Source: Phycisphaerales bacterium (lineage in GTDB: Bacteria > Planctomycetota > Phycisphaerae > Phycisphaerales > UBA1924). Taken from it: DNA of 64,000 bases. The translations under genes and the position numbers were made by a program. The first letter of the stretch is position 1, and every line of letters begins with the position of its first letter. This document shows, piece by piece, positions 32,322 to 43,100 of the stretch. The notes beneath the pieces were generated by a model. It was given only the letters and a program-made list of their open reading frames with translations, was not told the DNA's origin and ran no database searches. The stretch covers positions 1 through 64,000 of the forward strand of contig DASPKU010000019.1 in the NCBI GenBank assembly GCA_035627955.1. The letters are read 5' to 3'.

Positions 32322-34160
32322 ATGAAGGCTCTCGCGATCATGGCCCTGGCGTTGCTGGCGGGTACGACGGTGCAGGCGCAGGTGAAGCCGAAGCCGCCCG
32401 CCCCGGCCGCGCCAGCGGACCGCGTGCGGGACATCACCGATGCGGTGCTGGCTGAACTTGCCGAGACCGGCAACGCCGACGCGGCGAAGAAGCGGGCCGA
32501 GGCGCTGTTTGAGTCGCTGGTGGCCTACTCGCCGATCTCGCCGCAGTCCGATCTGACCGCGCTCCGGAGCGCTGGAACGCTCCGTCGTGTGACCGCCATG
32601 CTCGCCGAGGTCCCGGCGGCGCGACGCAAGGAAGCGGCGGCCCTGCTCCGCGGGAGCCCGCGGCTTCGCGAGGCGCTCGCCTGGAGCGTGACCGCCAAGG
32701 ACACACCCGAAAAAGTTGTTGCGGTGCTCCAGCGGCTTGCCGTGGACGGCCCTGAGCGCGCGGAGGAGTTCGCGAACCTCAGCGCGGCCATCTGCGTGGT
32801 GTTCGATGAGCCCGTCCGTCGCACCGTCTACAAGGGTGGGGGCGAAGTGGAGCGGCTCAAGCCGCCGCAGCCGCAGGCAGTGTTCGAGTACTTCACTGCC
32901 AACGAGCAGCGGATGCAGCTGGGGCTGAAAGGCTTGCCGGTTGAGCTGCTCGTGCACGTGGTGGACCTGGCAGAGCCGAAGGCCGACTGGGGCTGGGCCC
33001 TTGAGAAGTACGGAAAGCAGCGGATCTTCGGCCACCTGTACGATGACCCGCGGTACGACACCGATTGCCTCAGGCGCGGCACCCAGAAAAAGTGGGTGCC
33101 CGCGGGCTGGTCGCTCGAGAACGTGCTGAAGCACGGCGGTGTGTGCGAGGACCGCGCCCTGTTCGCCGCGGGGGTCGCGAAGGCTAACGGCGTGCCGGCC
33201 GCGTACTGCAGCGGCACTTCGAGCGAAATGGGGCATGCCTGGGTTGGCGTGCTCGAGGTCAACGGCCGCAATGCGAAGTGGAACTTCACCTACGGGCGCT
33301 TTGGCGACTATGACCACCTGCGCGGTGAGGTGACTGACCCGCAGAGCGGGGACAAGATTGCCGACGGCACGATGTCGCTGCTCGCCGAGTCGCTGGTGGG
33401 CGACACCACTGCGCGGCGTGACGCACAGGTGCTGACCGACGCGGCCGCGTACCTCGCGGGCTTGCGCGGCACGGTGTTCAAGCCCGAGAAGCCGGAGCAC
33501 GGCAAGCCCCTTGTGTCGGCGCGGAAGGCGGAGATGACGGCGGTGCTCGAACTGCTGGAGGCGGGCCTGCGCCGCTGTCCGTCGTATATCGAGGGTTGGC
33601 GGCTGCTGGCGAGCCTTGGCGAGGACGACCGGTTCGACATCACCGCCAAGAAGCGGTGGGGGACCGTGCTGATCAACCTGTGCGGGAGCCGCTACCCCGA
33701 CTTCTGCCTGGAGATCCTGACGCCGCTCGTGCGGAGCATGCCGGAGGAGAAGGAACGGCAGGCGATGTGGGAGTGGGGGGCGCGCCAGTTTCCCGGGCGT
33801 GCGGACCTGGTGGCGCAGGTGCGGTTCGCGCAGGCCGAGGACTGGGAGAACGCCGGCAACAAGGGGCGGGCGTGGGAGGCGTACCAGGACGTGATCGCGC
33901 GGTACCTCAACGCGGGGCCGTTCTCGGTGCGGGCGCTGGCCAGGTGCGAGGCGCTGCTCAAGGGTGACGGCAAGGAGGGGGAGGCCGTGCGGCTGTACGC
34001 CGACGCGTGGAAGCGGGTGGAGCGGCCCGGGGGCAGCGCGCCGGAGTTCCTGTGGCAGAGCAACTGGTTCCGGATCGGGATGGGCTATGCGCGGGTGCTG
34101 ACGGCGGGCGGGCGCGAGCGCGAGGCCGCGGACATCATGCGCACGCTGGGACTGGAGTAG
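32322..34160 (+). CDS. Exported transglutaminase-like protein with helical-repeat C-terminus
   Basis: This 612-aa protein has a signal peptide (MKALAIMALALLAGTTVQAQ). After 230 helical residues there is a transglutaminase/cysteine-protease core: VLKHGGVCEDRALFAAGVAK (Cys, about residue 275), SEMGHAWVGVLEVN (His, about residue 307) and WNFTYGRFGDYDH (Asp, about residue 325), the C-H-D triad in family order. The C-terminal 200 residues look like TPR-type helical repeats (GNKGRAWEAYQDVIARYLNA, GSAPEFLWQSNWFRIGMGYA). It should act in the periplasm or outside, as a peptidase or crosslinker. It is a single gene with its own -10 box. Confidence 0.85.
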   Translation: MKALAIMALALLAGTTVQAQVKPKPPAPAAPADRVRDITDAVLAELAETGNADAAKKRAEALFESLVAYSPISPQSDLTALRSAGTLRRVTAMLAEVPAARRKEAAALLRGSPRLREALAWSVTAKDTPEKVVAVLQRLAVDGPERAEEFANLSAAICVVFDEPVRRTVYKGGGEVERLKPPQPQAVFEYFTANEQRMQLGLKGLPVELLVHVVDLAEPKADWGWALEKYGKQRIFGHLYDDPRYDTDCLRRGTQKKWVPAGWSLENVLKHGGVCEDRALFAAGVAKANGVPAAYCSGTSSEMGHAWVGVLEVNGRNAKWNFTYGRFGDYDHLRGEVTDPQSGDKIADGTMSLLAESLVGDTTARRDAQVLTDAAAYLAGLRGTVFKPEKPEHGKPLVSARKAEMTAVLELLEAGLRRCPSYIEGWRLLASLGEDDRFDITAKKRWGTVLINLCGSRYPDFCLEILTPLVRSMPEEKERQAMWEWGARQFPGRADLVAQVRFAQAEDWENAGNKGRAWEAYQDVIARYLNAGPFSVRALARCEALLKGDGKEGEAVRLYADAWKRVERPGGSAPEFLWQSNWFRIGMGYARVLTAGGREREAADIMRTLGLE

Positions 34161-34238
34161 GGGCCCGCGGCGCTGTCCGGCAGCGCGCGGATGAACGGCC
34201 GCGGGTACACTGCGGGCTCAATCCAAGGAGCCGCGCCG

Positions 34239-35771
34239 ATGTTCCAGTCCGTGACGTTCAAAGCCAACCTGAGCCCCTCGACTGCCGAGTGCCTCGTGCT
34301 GCCGTACTTCGGCGAGAAGGGCAGGAACGCCGGGCTGGATGCGCGTACGAAGGCGTTCGCGGCGGGCCTGGGGCTGACAGATGCGGTCAACGGCGCGCTG
34401 TCGCGCACCGAAGCCACCGGCGACGCGAACTCGCTGGTCGAGGCCTTTGGGGTCGTAGCCAAGCGGCGCGGGCGGGGCCAGGACGGCGCGGCCGCGCCCC
34501 AGCGAGTGCTGCTGCTGGGGCTGGGCAACAAGGAGAAGTTCGACGGCACCAGCCTGCGCAACGCGGCCGCGGCGGTCGGCCGGCGGCTCGCCAGCGTCAA
34601 GGCCCGCTCGGTGTGGCTCGAGCTCGAGGGCGTGCTCGGCGAGCTGGATGCGGAGCAGGCCGGCAGCGCAGTGGGCGAGGGGCTTGGTTTGCTCGGCTGG
34701 GTGTGCGATGAGTTCCGCGGAAAGGCGACCACCGACCCCAAGCGCGTGCCGCTCGCGATCGGTGGTGATGGCGACTTCGGGGCCGGCATCCAGCGCGGCC
34801 TGGGCCTGGCTGAAAGCACGAACTACTGCCGCACGCTCAGCCAGACGCCGCCGAACATCGCAACGCCGGGCTGGATGGCCGAGCAGGCCCGCAGGCTGGG
34901 GCGCAAGCATGGCCTTGGCGTGCGCGTGTGGGAGGGCGACGAGCTCGAGAAGGAGCGGTTCGAGGGGCTGATCAACGTGGGCAAGGCCAGCGAGAACGGG
35001 CCGTGCATGATCCGCCTGGAGTGGAACCCGCGGGGCGCGACGGGCAAGCCGATCGTGCTCATCGGCAAGACGATGACCTACGACACCGGCGGCTTGTCGC
35101 TCAAGATCAACAACGGCATGGTCGGTATGAAGCGCGACAAGGACGGCGGGTGCGCCGTGCTGGGCGCGATGCACGCGATCGCGACGGTGATCAAGCCCCG
35201 CCGGCGCGTGGTGGCCCTGCTCGCGGCCGCGGAGAACTCCATCAGCGACGAGGCCTACCGCCCTGACGATGTGCTCCGGTACCGCAACGGCGTGACGGTG
35301 GAGGTGACGAACACCGATGCCGAGGGACGCCTGGTGCTGGCCGATGCGCTGTGCTGGGCGTGCGAGAAGGAGAACCCGGCGTACATCGTGGACCTCGCGA
35401 CCCTCACTGGCGGCGTGATCACCGCCCTGGGCAGCACTTACTGCGGGATGTTCTGCGAGGACGAGCGGCTGCGCGGGCGGATCGAGGAAGCGGCGAAGGC
35501 GGCGGGGGAGCGGGTGTGGCGCCTGCCCATGCACCAGGAATACCGGGACATGATGAAGAGCCCGGTGGCCGACATCGTCAACAGCAACCCCAACCGGAAG
35601 GCCCACCCGATTCAGGGCGCGGCGTTCCTGAGCTACTTCGTTGAGGAGCGAGTGCCGTGGTGCCACCTCGACATCGCGGGCGTGCACGTGGCGGACAAGA
35701 ACGCGGGGCCGTACATCGACGGGCCGACGGGGTGGGGCGTGAGGCTGCTGGCGAACCTGGTGGGGCAGTAA
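34239..35771 (+). CDS. pepA: Leucyl aminopeptidase, M17 family
   Basis: This 510-aa cytosolic dizinc aminopeptidase removes N-terminal residues from peptides. The signature NTDAEGRLVLADAL (about residue 357) is intact, with the metal-binding and catalytic residues in GKTMTYDTGGLSLKINNGMV (Lys and Asp ligands) and KRDKDGGCAVLGAMHAIA. The N-terminal domain is variable, as usual in M17. One oddity is YDTGGLSLK, where the family usually has FDTGGISLK. AAGGAG lies 8 nt before ATG 34239. An upstream in-frame ATG at 34191 precedes a TACACT that could be the -10. It is a single gene. Confidence 0.95.
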   Translation: MFQSVTFKANLSPSTAECLVLPYFGEKGRNAGLDARTKAFAAGLGLTDAVNGALSRTEATGDANSLVEAFGVVAKRRGRGQDGAAAPQRVLLLGLGNKEKFDGTSLRNAAAAVGRRLASVKARSVWLELEGVLGELDAEQAGSAVGEGLGLLGWVCDEFRGKATTDPKRVPLAIGGDGDFGAGIQRGLGLAESTNYCRTLSQTPPNIATPGWMAEQARRLGRKHGLGVRVWEGDELEKERFEGLINVGKASENGPCMIRLEWNPRGATGKPIVLIGKTMTYDTGGLSLKINNGMVGMKRDKDGGCAVLGAMHAIATVIKPRRRVVALLAAAENSISDEAYRPDDVLRYRNGVTVEVTNTDAEGRLVLADALCWACEKENPAYIVDLATLTGGVITALGSTYCGMFCEDERLRGRIEEAAKAAGERVWRLPMHQEYRDMMKSPVADIVNSNPNRKAHPIQGAAFLSYFVEERVPWCHLDIAGVHVADKNAGPYIDGPTGWGVRLLANLVGQ

Positions 35772-35780
35772 GCCTGCGCT

Positions 35781-36050
35781 TTACAGTTGATCAATCAGCT
35801 GGTCGTACTCGGCGTGCGAGCCGATGAAGAACCAGACAACCGTGTCGCTGCGCCAGCGACCGATGGCGCGGTAATCGCGGTCGATTCGAACTGACCAGAT
35901 GTCCTCGTGCGGGGGCAGCTTCTTGAAGAAGAGGCCGGGGTGCTGCGGGTTGGAGATGAACTGCCTGTACGCTGCCTTGGCCTTAGCGCGCACCTCCCGG
36001 GGCAGCTGCCCGTAGCGCTTCCGGAATGCGGCCGTGGTCCGGGACTCCAA
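35781..36050 (-). CDS. RelE/ParE-type toxin
   Basis: This 89-aa basic protein has the RelE/ParE fold pattern: FRKRYGQLPREVRAKAKAAY, PGLFFKKLPPHEDIWSVRI, DRDYRAIGRW and VVWFFIGSHAEYDQL, with the Tyr-Arg and His positions common in mRNA-cutting members. Translation would start at TTG 36050. It lies 8 bp after the antitoxin gene, so the order is antitoxin then toxin. Such pairs stabilise the DNA they sit on or slow growth under stress. The toxin probably cleaves mRNA or poisons gyrase; the sequence does not settle which. Confidence 0.88.
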   Translation of the reverse strand: MESRTTAAFRKRYGQLPREVRAKAKAAYRQFISNPQHPGLFFKKLPPHEDIWSVRIDRDYRAIGRWRSDTVVWFFIGSHAEYDQLIDQL

Positions 36051-36058
36051 GGGTCAAC

Positions 36059-36277
36059 TCACAACTTCTCAGGGTCGAGCGGTTCAGACTTCCCGGCCTC
36101 GTGCTCGGCCCACGCCTCATCGGCGAGGCGGCCGAGCTTGTCGGGGGATCGCGCGATAGCAGCGTTCCATTGCCGGTCGGCCTCGATCTCAGCCAGGATG
36201 AGGCGGGCCAGGGCGTCCTGCTCGGCATCAGGCATCTGGCTGACGCGCCCAACGACCTGCTGGAAGAGCTTGGTCAT
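36059..36277 (-). CDS. Antitoxin partner of the RelE/ParE-type toxin
   Basis: This 72-aa acidic helical protein has an N-terminal helix (LFQQVVGRVSQMPDAEQDAL ARLILAEIE) and ends HEAGKSEPLDPEKL, a flexible tail suited to wrapping round the toxin. Gene order and size fit a type II antitoxin. No helix-turn-helix was recognised. TATCAT ends 6 nt before ATG 36277, suggesting a leaderless transcript. Confidence 0.82.
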   Translation of the reverse strand: MTKLFQQVVGRVSQMPDAEQDALARLILAEIEADRQWNAAIARSPDKLGRLADEAWAEHEAGKSEPLDPEKL

Positions 36278-36283
36278 GAGTGG

Positions 36284-36289
36284 ATGATA
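36284..36289 (-). promoter_or_regulatory. -10 box before the antitoxin gene
   Basis: On the minus strand TATCAT is followed by CCACTC and then ATG, leaving no room for a ribosome site. Confidence 0.45.
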
Positions 36290-36343
36290 CCGGGTGCCCC
36301 GACGGCCTCACCGGGGGGATGTCGCCGGGTGCAGCTCCCCCGA

Positions 36344-36371
36344 TTGACCCCCCGTGCCTCCCCGCTACTAT
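36344..36371 (+). promoter_or_regulatory. Strong sigma-70-type promoter for the tRNA-Thr/tuf cluster
   Basis: TTGACC (36344-36349), a 16-bp spacer and TACTAT (36366-36371). It would drive tRNA-Thr, tuf and perhaps the genes to nusG. The 16-bp spacer matches those of the tRNA-Ala and rRNA promoters here. Confidence 0.8.
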
Positions 36372-36375
36372 CCCT

Positions 36376-36400
36376 CCCCGCGCGGTCAGTCTGCGCGGGG
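36376..36400 (+). promoter_or_regulatory. 5' hairpin of the tRNA-Thr/tuf transcript
   Basis: CCCCGCGC pairs with GCGCGGGG around a 9-nt loop, beginning 4 bp after the -10. It would form at the very 5' end of the transcript and may protect it. It has no T-run, so it is not a terminator. Confidence 0.5.
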
Positions 36401-36473
36401 GCTGTCTTCTAGGGACCCGGCGGTTTCCACCCCGGCCACCCCGTGGGGGCAGTGCCCTAAGTCCTTGTGACAG

Positions 36474-36545
<72 letters not shown>

Positions 36546-36727
36546 CTTTCAGTAACCGGCCCAAAGGGGCCTGAGTCCAGATGGAGGCGGGCGGTTTTGG
36601 CAGCCGCCGGCGGGGCTCAGGATCCTCGGGTCGCACCGGTGCTGGCTTGGTGGAGGCGCGATCGGGAGCCCCGCCCCAAGGCCTTCTAGTACGGGATCCC
36701 TCGAAGCATCTGTCGGAGAAGCGATTC

Positions 36728-37930
<1,203 letters not shown>

Positions 37931-37992
37931 CCCCCGATCCACCGGCTCAGGCGGGGCGTAAGCCCTGCCGGGGACGGAGCCTAAAGTTCAAT

Positions 37993-38025
37993 CCCGTCCG
38001 GGCCTGAAGGTCTGGACGGGTTTTC
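37993..38025 (+). terminator. Intrinsic terminator after tuf
   Basis: CCCGTCC pairs with GGACGGG and is followed by TTTTCT. Some read-through may feed rpmG, since no promoter is obvious between it and rpmG. Confidence 0.85.
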
Positions 38026-38086
38026 TCAGACGGACCAGCAGTTTCAAGGGCCGGTGCATGCCGGCCTGGAAAGAGGTGGGTGTTTC

Positions 38087-38269
38087 ATGGCGAAGAAGAA
38101 GTCAATGGCCCGCGAGTACGTGTGGCTTCAGTGCACCGAGACGGGCGACCTGAACTACCGCACCTCCCTCAACACCAAGGGCGGCATGCCCGAGGGCGTG
38201 AAGGAAGGCCTCAGCAAGTACTGCCCGCGCCTGCGCCGCCACACGCTGCACAAGATCAAGCGCAAGTGA
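38087..38269 (+). CDS. rpmG: 50S ribosomal protein L33
   Basis: This 60-aa L33 has the family's order VWLQCTETGDLNYRTSLNTK and LSKYCPRLRRHTLHKIKRK. Zinc-binding L33 has two CxxC pairs. Here the first Cys of each pair is kept (QCTE, YCPR) and the second is lost, so zinc binding is doubtful. AAGAGG lies 8 nt before ATG 38087. It sits between tuf and tRNA-Trp, as in many bacterial tuf-rpmG-trnW-secE-nusG clusters. Confidence 0.95.
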   Translation: MAKKKSMAREYVWLQCTETGDLNYRTSLNTKGGMPEGVKEGLSKYCPRLRRHTLHKIKRK

Positions 38270-38426
38270 TCTGAGAGCAGCGTGGCAAGGCTCCCGGGGC
38301 CGAAGGGCCGCGGGTGAAACGGAAGGCAGCGTACGGAAGGCGGCGGCAGTGGCCGGTCAGGTCGACAGCAATCGTGGAAACCCGGGCGGCAGCGCCGATG
38401 GTGCGCCCGGTCAGAACGGTCAACGG

Positions 38427-38499
38427 ACGGCGGTAGCTCAATTGGTAGAGCAGCGGATTCCAAATCCGCAGGTTGCGGGTTCAAGTCCCTCCCGCCGTG
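38427..38499 (+). tRNA. tRNA-Trp(CCA)
   Basis: Acceptor ACGGCGG with CCGCCGT, anticodon stem GCGGA/TCCGC with loop TTCCAAA (anticodon CCA), T loop TTCAAGT, discriminator G as in bacterial tRNA-Trp. The secE start codon lies only 5 bp after its 3' end. Confidence 0.97.
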
Positions 38500-38504
38500 T
38501 TTCG

Positions 38505-39206
38505 ATGGAGCCCAAGAGCCACTACTCCTTCGGCATCTACAAGTACGGCCAGGGCTACTGGGTCCGGATGCTCACGGCCATCATGCTGGGCGTCCTGTTC
38601 CTCTCGGCCGCGGCCTGGGCGTGGGGCCAGCTCACCAAGCTCTCCATCCCCATGCCGACATGGGCGTTCACGGTCAACCAGATCGACGGCAGCCCTGCGG
38701 TCGGTCAGTCGGTCACCCTCCTGCGGGCGGGCAACACCGCAGAGAAGGTTGGCACCGCCGTCATCCAGTCGGCCGAGCCCTCGGGCAGCGACTACCGCCT
38801 CGTTGTCGGGGACATCGTTCTCGAGCCCAACAGCCACATGCTGGACGCCAAGCAGATGGAGGCTCTGGGCGCTCAGGGGGCACGCTCGTTCTACGGCGCC
38901 GTCAATGCCGCGGCCGGCATCCGCGTGTTCGACCTGGTGTACATCCAGATCGCCGTCGCGGGCCTGATCGTGCTCGTGGGCGCGTGGATGATCTACTACT
39001 ACGTCGGCCGCAAGGCCGAGAGCGTGGACTTCCTGATCGCAACCGACGCTGAGATGCGGAAGGTCAACTGGGGCACCCGCAAGGTAATCCTGGACTCCAC
39101 GTGGGTGGTGATCGGTGCGACGTTCCTGATCGCGTTCGTGATCTTCCTGTCCGACACCATCCTGTTCAAGCTGGCGCAGGTCATTGGGCTGATGGGGACG
39201 AAGTAA
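38505..39206 (+). CDS. secE: Preprotein translocase subunit SecE with inserted domain
   Basis: This 233-aa protein is much longer than ordinary SecE (60-130 aa). The SecE core is at the C-terminus: LIATDAEMRKVNWGTRKVIL (conserved amphipathic helix) and then the membrane helix TWVVIGATFLIAFVIFLSDT. Two further helices lie at about residues 23-46 (MLTAIMLGVLFLSAAAWAWG) and 145-168 (YIQIAVAGLIVLVGAWMIYY). The roughly 100 residues between them (FTVNQIDGSPAVGQSVTLLR ... SFYGAVNAAAG) should form a small domain outside the cytoplasm. SecE holds SecY in the translocon. It starts directly after tRNA-Trp, so RNase processing of the tRNA would leave an almost leaderless mRNA. nusG follows. Confidence 0.95.
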   Translation: MEPKSHYSFGIYKYGQGYWVRMLTAIMLGVLFLSAAAWAWGQLTKLSIPMPTWAFTVNQIDGSPAVGQSVTLLRAGNTAEKVGTAVIQSAEPSGSDYRLVVGDIVLEPNSHMLDAKQMEALGAQGARSFYGAVNAAAGIRVFDLVYIQIAVAGLIVLVGAWMIYYYVGRKAESVDFLIATDAEMRKVNWGTRKVILDSTWVVIGATFLIAFVIFLSDTILFKLAQVIGLMGTK

Positions 39207-39385
39207 GCCCGCGCGGGGTGGCGTGGGCCCCGGGGCTGAAGGCCTCGGGTTGGGGTGGGTCAGACTGCCGCTGAGTTTTCGCGGCCAGCCTCGACCAGTT
39301 TCGATTGTGGCGTCCGCCGGAGATGAAACCGGCGAACGCTCCGGGTGCAAGCGTTGGAGCCATCGAGGGATTCTGCGAGGAAACC

Positions 39386-40030
39386 ATGGAAAAGACCGGT
39401 ACCAGCACGGCATTCGACGGGCGCCCCAACGAGCGCGGCGACCTCCTCCGGCCCGACGAGCTCGTGCGGCAGGAGGGCATGAACTGGTTCGTCCTCCGCG
39501 TGGCCTCCAACAAGGAGAGCTCCGTCCGTGAGACGCTGCTCCGCAAGGTGCAGATCGAGGGCATGACCCATCTCGTCGGCCGCATCCTCGTCCCCACCGA
39601 GAAGACCAAGACCATCAAGGCCGGCAAGCAGAAGGTGACCGAGACCAAGCTCTACCCCGGCTACGTGTTCGTCGAGATGCGCCTGGAGCCCGACGGCCGC
39701 ATCCCCCAGGACGTCTTCTTCCTCATCAAGGAGACGACCGGCGTGGGCGACTTCGTGGGCACGGCCGGCCGGCCTACCCCGATGAAGGACCACGAGATCG
39801 AGAAGATGCTCAAGGACAGCCGCAAGCCCGAGGACGAGCCCAGCGTCAAGCTGGTCTTCGGCAAGGGCGAGCACGTGGTCATCAAGGAAGGCCCCTTCCA
39901 GAGCTACGAGGGCACCGTCGACGAGGTCTTCCCGGAGAAGGGCATCGTCCGCGTGCTCGTCACCATCTTCGGCCGCCAGGCCCCGATCGACCTCGAAGAG
40001 TGGCAGATCGGCAAGGCCGAGAACACCTGA
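39386..40030 (+). CDS. nusG: Transcription termination/antitermination protein NusG
   Basis: This 214-aa protein couples RNA polymerase to Rho or the ribosome. It has an NGN domain (NWFVLRVASNKESSVRETLL, KLYPGYVFVEMRL, VGDFVGTAGRPTPM) and a C-terminal KOW domain (GEHVVIKEGPFQSYEGTVDE, IFGRQAPIDLEEWQI). The first 30 residues are an extra charged stretch before the NGN domain. GCGAGGA lies upstream of ATG 39386. It follows secE after 179 bp. A CGTGCCAC-type hairpin starts directly after its TGA and a strong terminator follows, so the cluster ends here; rplK does not follow. Confidence 0.97.
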   Translation: MEKTGTSTAFDGRPNERGDLLRPDELVRQEGMNWFVLRVASNKESSVRETLLRKVQIEGMTHLVGRILVPTEKTKTIKAGKQKVTETKLYPGYVFVEMRLEPDGRIPQDVFFLIKETTGVGDFVGTAGRPTPMKDHEIEKMLKDSRKPEDEPSVKLVFGKGEHVVIKEGPFQSYEGTVDEVFPEKGIVRVLVTIFGRQAPIDLEEWQIGKAENT

Positions 40031-40064
40031 CGTGCCACGACCGTGCTCTGACGGTCGTGCTTCC
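40031..40064. repeat. CGTGCCAC-type hairpin with a fourth stem sequence
   Basis: It begins on the base after the nusG TGA. CACGACCGT pairs with ACGGTCGTG around GCTCTG. The foot CGTGCCAC matches the copies at 13173 and 16554, but the upper stem differs with both arms changed together. Confidence 0.85.
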
Positions 40065-40085
40065 GACGTTCATCAAAAGACACAG

Positions 40086-40113
40086 GCCCGGGCACCGCCG
40101 CCCGGGCTTTTTC
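40086..40113 (+). terminator. Intrinsic terminator after nusG
   Basis: GCCCGGGC pairs with GCCCGGGC around a 6-nt loop (ACCGCC), followed by TTTTTC. Confidence 0.92.
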
Positions 40114-40158
40114 GTTGCCATGGCCGCTCGGCTGAACCGCCATTCATCATCTCACCGC

Positions 40159-40186
40159 CTGAAAGTGGGGAGGCCGCACCTATCGT
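40159..40186 (+). promoter_or_regulatory. Promoter of the AsmA-like gene
   Basis: CTGAAA (40159-40164), a 16-bp spacer and TATCGT (40181-40186), ending 6 nt before ATG 40193. It implies a leaderless transcript. Confidence 0.55.
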
Positions 40187-40192
40187 TTTCAC

Positions 40193-43100
40193 ATGGCCAC
40201 TCATGAGGACGGCGACTTCTGGGGCAAGGGGGGCAAGAAGAAGGGCGACAAGCCGCCCGCGGGCGGTGAGGGCTTCTGGGAACGCCCCGGCGGCCGCCCC
40301 GCGCCCGAGCCCGCGCGCAGCGAGCCCGTCCCGGCTGAACCCGCGCCCGACGCGGCGTTCTGGAACAAGGCCGAGCAGCGCAAGGAGATCGACCGCAAGC
40401 TCGCCGCCATGACCGAGGACGACAAAGCGCGACTCAAGAAGCGGCGTCGCCGCCGCCGCTGGCTCATCGGCAGCGGCGTGTTCGTGCTCATCCTGCTGCT
40501 GCTGGTGGCACTAACGCCCGCCATCGTGGGCTGGATTGCGCCCGGCATCGTCGAGAGCCGTGCGGGCAAGCAGATCGCGGGCTCAGTCAAGATCGACAAG
40601 ACCAGCTTCGGCTGGTTCGGTTCGCAGCGCATCCAGAACGCGCGACTGCTGGACAAGGACGGCAAGACCGTCGCGACCTTCGGCGTTGAGATCGGCAAGG
40701 GCCTCTCCGCCTTCGTGTTCGGGAACCTGGATGTTGGCACGGTCACGCTGCGCAACGTGAAGGCGGACATCATCAAGTACCCCGACGGCACGACGAACCT
40801 ACAGCGTGCCATCGAGCCGCGCCAGGCCGCCAAGCCGCAGCCGACGCAGCAGCCGGGCGGCAAGAGCGAGCCGCCCAGCATCCCCGATTCGCTGAACGTC
40901 AAGGTGATCGCGCGCGACATGCAGGTCACCTTCACCGACCTCTCGCGCCCCGGCGCGTCGGCCGGGACGCCCACCGTCGTGCTCGACAAGGCGGACCTCG
41001 AGGCCCAGCTCGGCGCCGGCAAGCCGGTGGTTCTCGCGTTCAGCGGCAACGCCGCGGGCGCGCAGGGCGATGCCGGCCGCATCAAGCTCGACGTCAAGGC
41101 CGAGAAGCTGATCCGCAGCGACGGTGTCATCCAGGCCGACAAGGCCACGATCGACGCGGCGATCGCCCTCACGTCCATGCCTACCGCCCTCGCGGATGCG
41201 TTCGTCACGCTCCCCGAGAACGCCTCGGTGCGGCAAGCCCTGGGTGAGACGCTCAACGCCAACATCACGGCCAAGGGGAACATGGAGCAGGCGTCGGTGC
41301 AGCTCGCGGCGAACGCGGGCGAGGAGCTCCGGCTCAAGGGCGATCTCGCGGTCGCGGGCGGGGTGCTGACCACGCCCAGCCCGCTCGAGGTCTTCGTGAG
41401 CGGGCGGGCGGTGCGGACGCTTGCGCCGCAGGTGGACGCCGCGCTGCGCGAGCAGGGCACGGCCACCATCGAGGTCTTCCCCAGCGTGAGCCTCGCGGTC
41501 TCGAACCTCAAGCTCCCGATTCCCAAGGACGGCGCACCGCTGAACCTGCGCGGCGCGGGCATGCAGCTGGCCGCGGAAGTGGGGCAGACCAGCGGCTCGG
41601 TCAAGCTCGCGGCTGATCGTGGCGCGGAGCCGTTCGTGATCGCGCCGCTCAAGGCCACGGTGAACGCGCCCGACCTCGCTCAGGGCGCGAAGGTGACCGC
41701 CGCCACCACGGCCACCCTCGGCGGACAGCCCGCGGGCGACGTGGGCGTGGACCTGAACATCGCGGGGCTGCTCGACAACAAGGGCGAGCCCGTGAAAGGC
41801 CCGCCCAGCTCGCTCGAGGGGACGGTCGCGATTCGCCGCATCGCCACCGCGGTGGCCCAGCCGTTCCTCGCGGCGACGCCGATCAACCTGCCGGAGGACA
41901 TCGGCCCCACGCTCGATGTGGAGCTGAAGGCCGCGACGCAGACCGGGGGCGTGCAGCCCGGGCAGACGCCGCCCACCGACGTGACGATCGCGGTCACCAG
42001 CGAGGGGCTGCGCGTCAACGGCGGCATGCAGCTGGCGCAGACGCACATCCGCACCGTGGGCGAGGGGCTGACCGTGCAGGTCCGCAACCCAGTCGGCCTG
42101 GCTGACGGGTACGTAAAGCCCGAGACCGGCTTCCAGCTGCTGGCCAGCGCCAAGCAGGGGCGGCGGCAGAGCGTGGTCGTGACGGTTAGGGGGCTTGATG
42201 TGCCCCGCAACGCGGCCGATGGCGCCATGCTGCTGGACAAGGCCGCGGCCCAGGTGCAGGTGGCGATGGTGGGGCTGGTCGTTGCCCCTGCTGGCCTCGA
42301 CGCGGCCCAGGCGCAGACGGCGGCGCTCGCGCTCAACAACGGCATCATCGGCGCGGAGCTTGCGCCGGGCGGGAATGCCAAGGCGTCGGTGAACCTCGCG
42401 ATGGCGTACGGCGGCGCGGGCTTCACCGCGCAGGGCGGCTTCGACGTGCCCGGGGCGGTGGTGGTCACCAACGGGCAGGCGGGGCTCGCGCCCGTGGAGC
42501 GGCTGCGTCCGGTGGGGCAGCTCGACATCAAGAACGTGCCTTCCAAGCTCGCAGGGCTGTTCATGCGTGCCGAGCCTGCGGCAGGCACGGAAAAGCCGCT
42601 GGACATCGCGCAGCTCCTGGCGGACACGCTGGGGGACAAGGTCACGGTGTCGGTCGCGACCAGCGCTGCCGCGGAGAACGCGGAGGCGCTCAACGCCGCG
42701 GTGACCATGCGTTCGCCCACGACGACGGCGGACGTGAACGCGAGCGTCAGCCGCACGGTCCTGGCGGTGCAGAAGGTCGCGCTGGTGGCGAACGTCACAC
42801 CGCAGACGGTGAGCGGGCTCATGCGGCAGTTCGCCCCCGATGTGCAGGGCGTGCCGCGCCTGGCGGGGCCTGCGAAGATCAACGTGAACGTGGACCCGAT
42901 CACGGTACCGCTGGCGGACTACCAGCCGCGCCTGGAGCGGGCGGGCGTCGTCAACGCGAAGGTGACGATCCCCGGGCGCACGCTGGTCGAGGGCCTGCAG
43001 GTCGCCAACGAGGACGGCAGCAAGCGCGACCTCGGGCGCGTGGGCGTGGACTCGCTCGCGATCACGGCACGGGTGCCCGCCCCGGCACTGGCCAAGGGCA

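Noticed and set aside
30858-33500. An 880-codon open frame on the minus strand opposite the AAA+ and transglutaminase-like genes
   Set aside because: It is a GC-rich antisense shadow: the plus strand encodes clear Walker motifs and a C-H-D triad, and the antisense product is Arg/Gly/His-rich with no family features. The same holds for long frames opposite topA (45053-47659) and ffh (19562-21868).
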